This document shows, piece by piece, positions 3,302 to 5,673 of a stretch of DNA of 5,673 nt. Source of the stretch: Candidatus Egerieicola pullicola (GTDB lineage: Bacteria; Bacillota; Clostridia; Oscillospirales; Ruminococcaceae); assembly GCA_018712465.1 (NCBI GenBank), contig DVGY01000002.1, positions 1 to 5,673 on the forward strand, read 5' to 3'. The notes under the pieces are model-generated. The model was not told where the DNA came from, ran no database searches, and was given only the letters and a program-made list of their open reading frames with translations. A program made the position numbers and the translations under genes. Position 1 is the stretch's first letter; each line of letters opens with the position of its first letter.

Positions 3302-4683
3302 AAGGCATCACCTTCCTTGGGCAGATAGGTTTCCAGATATTCAGGATGAATCCGCTTCAGCTCCGATCTGGGCAGCATGGAAAGCAGCTTCCAGCCGATG
3401 GACAGGGTTTCTTCCATGCTGCGGTCGGTGTGGTAGCCCTGGCAGACGTACTGCTGCTCAAAAGCCTGGGCAAAGGCGGCGTACTGCCGGTCCATGGGAG
3501 ACACCGCCGATTCCCCCAGCACCACCGCCAGTTCCATGGCCTGTTTGCCCCGGGCGTAGGCGGAAAAGAGCTGGTTCATGGTGTCGGCGTGGTCCTCCCG
3601 GGTTTTTCCCTTGCCGATTCCCTTATTCTTCAACCGGGACAGGGAGGGCAGCACGTCGATGGGAGGTTGGATCCCCTTGCGGAACAGATCCCGGGACAGG
3701 ATGATCTGCCCTTCGGTAATGTAGCCGGTGAGATCGGGGATGGGGTGGGTTTTGTCGTCCTCCGGCATGGTGAGGATGGGGATTTGGGTGATGGAGCCCT
3801 TCACTCCCCGAATCCGTCCCGCCCGTTCGTACAGAGAGGCCAGGTCGGTGTAAAGATAGCCGGGGTAACCCCGCCGTCCCGGCACCTCTTTCCGGGCGGC
3901 GGACACCTCCCGCAGGGCCTCGGCGTAGTTGGTCATATCGGTGAGGATCACCAACACCTGCATACCCAGGGTGTAGGCCAGATATTCGGCGCAGGTAATG
4001 GCCATCCTGGGGGTGGCGATCCGCTCCACCGCCGGGTCGTCCGCCAGATTCAAAAACAGCACCGACCGCTCCAAAGAACCGGTGTTCCGGAAGTCCTCCC
4101 GAAAAAACTCCGCCTCCTCAAAGGTGATGCCGATGGCGGCAAACACCACGGCGAAGGTTTCGTTTTCCCCCCGCACCTTGGCCTGCCGGGCAATCTGGGC
4201 GGCCAGCTGGGCGTGAGGCAGGCCGGAGCCGGAAAAGATGGGCAGTTTCTGCCCCCGGACCAGGGTGTTCAGCCCGTCGATGGCGGAGATGCCGGTTTGG
4301 ATAAACTCCGCGGGATAGTCCCGGGCGGCGGGGTTGAGGGGGGCGCCGTTGATATTCAGGTGGGTATCAGAGAGCAGCGCCCCGCCTCCGTCGATGGGGC
4401 GTCCCAGGCCGTCAAACACCCGGCCCAGAATGTCCGGGGAGACGGTGAGTTCCAGGCCGTGGCCCAAAAACCGAGCTTTGGTGCCGGTGAGCTCCAATCC
4501 CTGGGTGCCGGCAAAGAGCTGCACCAGGGCGGTGTCCCCCTGGGCTTCCAGCACCCGGCCCAGCCGCAGAGAGCCATCCTTGGAGCGCACTTCCACCAAT
4601 TCGTCGTAGGTGACCTCTTCCACCTGGTCCACCAGCATCAAGGGGCCCACCATCTCCCGGATGATTTTATAGTCGCGCTTCAC
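3289..4683 (-). CDS. ntpB: V-type ATP synthase/ATPase subunit B
   Basis: Subunit B is the non-catalytic partner of subunit A in the A3B3 head of V1. The protein is 464 residues, the usual length. The N-terminal beta-barrel starts KRDYKIIREMVGPLMLVDQV. The altered P-loop SGSGLPHAQ (151-159) replaces the GKT-type loop of catalytic subunits, as expected for B. The stretch EVPGRRGYPGYLYTDL (266-281) is the conserved nucleotide-domain segment. Arg350 in PSLSRLKNKGIG is at the position of the arginine finger that reaches into the catalytic site of A. The start is GTG 4683, sharing GTGA with the ntpA stop, with AGGAGG and AAGGA sites just upstream inside ntpA. A longer in-frame reading from ATG 4821 gives 46 low-complexity residues that merely shadow ntpA. 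Its end overlaps ntpD. Confidence 0.96.
   Translation of the reverse strand: MKRDYKIIREMVGPLMLVDQVEEVTYDELVEVRSKDGSLRLGRVLEAQGDTALVQLFAGTQGLELTGTKARFLGHGLELTVSPDILGRVFDGLGRPIDGGGALLSDTHLNINGAPLNPAARDYPAEFIQTGISAIDGLNTLVRGQKLPIFSGSGLPHAQLAAQIARQAKVRGENETFAVVFAAIGITFEEAEFFREDFRNTGSLERSVLFLNLADDPAVERIATPRMAITCAEYLAYTLGMQVLVILTDMTNYAEALREVSAARKEVPGRRGYPGYLYTDLASLYERAGRIRGVKGSITQIPILTMPEDDKTHPIPDLTGYITEGQIILSRDLFRKGIQPPIDVLPSLSRLKNKGIGKGKTREDHADTMNQLFSAYARGKQAMELAVVLGESAVSPMDRQYAAFAQAFEQQYVCQGYHTDRSMEETLSIGWKLLSMLPRSELKRIHPEYLETYLPKEGDALSPP
3306..3318 (-). promoter_or_regulatory. Ribosome binding site region of ntpD
   Basis: On the minus strand AAGGAAGG (3318-3311) lies inside the end of ntpB, and the overlapping GGTGAT (3312-3307) also matches the 16S rRNA complement. 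AAGGAAGG lies 9 bases before the ATC at 3301, an ideal distance for initiating there. The AAGGA part is also 5 bases from an out-of-frame ATG at 3308, so both starts are possible. This site is the main evidence that initiation occurs here and not at ATG 3199. Confidence 0.6.
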
Positions 4684-5673
4684 AGTCCTTCTTCCTCCTC
4701 CTGGGACAAAGTGTCCAGCTGGTGCAGCAGAGTGGTGACCACGTCCTCCCACTGATCTTCCGGCTGATACTTCATGCCGGCAATGGCGGTGAGCAGCTCC
4801 TGCTGGTGCAGCTCCTGCCAAAGCTGCCGGTTTTGCAGACAGTTCAGGCCGTGGTGATACCAGGACAGGATTACCTGGAGCATCTGGGCCTGTTTTTGGG
4901 GGGAGGTGTAGCGGTCCACTTCCCGGAAGGCGTCCTGCTGCAAAAAGTCCTCCCGGATCATCCGGGCGGTTTCCAAAATCAGTTGTTCCTTCCGGCCCAG
5001 GGCGTCAAAGCCCACCAACCGGACGATTTCATTCAGCTCCGCTTCCCGCTGCAATAAAGCTCTGGTCTCGGCCACCTGGCTGCGCCAGCGGGGGGAAACC
5101 TGGATATCGAAATAATCCCCCAAGCGGTCCTCGTAAAGGGAGTAGCTTTTCAGCCAGTCGATGGCGGGAAAGTGCCGCTGGTAAGCCAGTTCGGCGCTCA
5201 GGCCCCAGAACACCTTCACGATCCGCAGGGTGGCCTGGCTCACCGGTTCGCTGGTATCGCCCCCCGGCGGGGAAACGGCCCCAATGGCAGTGATGGCCCC
5301 CTGCCGTCCTTCCCTGCCCAGGCAGACCACGCTGCCTGCCCGTTCGTAATACTCCGCCAGCCGGGTGGACAGGTAGGCGGGATAGCCTTCTTCCCCGGGC
5401 ATCTCTTCCAGCCGCCCGGACATTTCCCGCAGCGCCTCCGCCCAGCGGGAGGTGGAGTCGGCGATCACCGCCACCCGGTAGCCCATATCCCGGAAATACT
5501 CCGCAATGGTGATGCCGGTGTAGATGGAAGCCTCCCGGGCCGCCACCGGCATATCCGAGGTGTTGGCGATCAGCACCGTCCGCTTCATCAAGGGCAGTCC
5601 GGTGCGGGGGTCGGAAAGCTGGGGGAACTCCTGGAGCACGTCGGTCATCTCGTTGCCCCGCTCCCCGCAGCCG
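4680..5673 (-). CDS. ntpA: V-type ATP synthase/ATPase catalytic subunit A, 5' end cut by the window
   Basis: Subunit A hydrolyses or makes ATP at the three catalytic sites of V1. About 330 C-terminal residues are visible and roughly 250 are missing, including the P-loop. The visible part opens with GCGERGNEMTDVL, where the Glu of GER is the catalytic base. It continues with MKRTVLIANTSDMPVAARE, DSTSRWAEALREMSGRLEE (about 72-90 of the visible part) and AVSPPGGDTSEPV (132-144), all typical of subunit A. The remainder is the helical C-terminal domain. An ATG at 5648 is only an internal Met within the conserved motif and not a start. The reading frame is intact. It precedes ntpB with a 4-base overlap. 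In related operons the genes for I, K, E, C and F lie upstream, beyond the right edge here. Confidence 0.96.
   Translation of the reverse strand, partial: GCGERGNEMTDVLQEFPQLSDPRTGLPLMKRTVLIANTSDMPVAAREASIYTGITIAEYFRDMGYRVAVIADSTSRWAEALREMSGRLEEMPGEEGYPAYLSTRLAEYYERAGSVVCLGREGRQGAITAIGAVSPPGGDTSEPVSQATLRIVKVFWGLSAELAYQRHFPAIDWLKSYSLYEDRLGDYFDIQVSPRWRSQVAETRALLQREAELNEIVRLVGFDALGRKEQLILETARMIREDFLQQDAFREVDRYTSPQKQAQMLQVILSWYHHGLNCLQNRQLWQELHQQELLTAIAGMKYQPEDQWEDVVTTLLHQLDTLSQEEEEGL

Noticed and set aside
3346..4755. A 469-codon open frame on the plus strand opposite ntpB.
   Set aside because: It is a shadow of ntpB and part of ntpA. GC-rich third positions on the coding strand suppress stops in this antisense frame. 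The translation is Gly/Gln/His-rich and low in complexity, resembles no family, and has no ribosome binding site.
4684..4821. A 46-residue N-terminal extension of ntpB from ATG 4821.
   Set aside because: The extension is Gly/Ala/His/Arg-rich, lies entirely within ntpA, and is absent from the family. GTG 4683 begins the conserved N-terminus and gives the standard length.

Overview
The window looks like part of a chromosome from a GC-rich, gut-type member of the Clostridia (Oscillospiraceae/Ruminococcaceae-like). I infer this from the A-B-D order of the bacterial V-type ATPase genes, strong AAGGAG-type ribosome binding sites, coding frames rich in G/C at third positions, and AT-richer hairpin-filled gaps. 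The family-level guess rests on general resemblance, not on a search.

Layout. Positions 1-195 are a divergent control region. A near-consensus minus-strand promoter (TTGACA, 17-bp spacer, TACAAT) and a Shine-Dalgarno sequence point to a gene beginning just off the left edge. A plus-strand extended -10 serves a small GNAT acetyltransferase (196-618). After a hairpin and a second good promoter (TTTACA, 17 bp, TATACT) comes a two-gene operon: a nitroreductase-fold flavoprotein of the TM1586-like type (772-1587), and a Nudix hydrolase resembling ADP-ribose pyrophosphatases (1574-2248) that overlaps it by 14 bases. Positions 2249-2677 are a convergent non-coding gap with no supportable gene but many inverted repeats. 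From 2678 to the right edge, on the minus strand, lie the last three genes of a V-type ATPase operon: ntpA (5' part missing), ntpB and ntpD.

How the genes work together. NtpA and NtpB form the catalytic A3B3 head and NtpD the central rotor shaft, so ntpABD encode the core of the V1 rotary motor. Each gene overlaps the next, so translation is probably coupled. The nitroreductase and Nudix genes are also coupled, which suggests a shared redox or nucleotide housekeeping role, although no substrate can be read from the sequence. The GNAT gene has its own promoter.

Most of the window is ordinary. The points that deserve a second look are: (1) ntpD has no canonical start codon in front of its conserved N-terminus, where an ATC stands in the expected place; (2) a roughly 70-bp structured repeat occurs twice in direct orientation around the three-gene block, with a compensatory base-pair change; (3) two 40-bp terminator copies in the convergent gap appear crossed, so that each operon would stop at the far copy; and (4) a dyad-rich leader lies between the nitroreductase promoter and its ribosome binding site. 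I see no new defence system, CRISPR array, insertion sequence or RNA gene.
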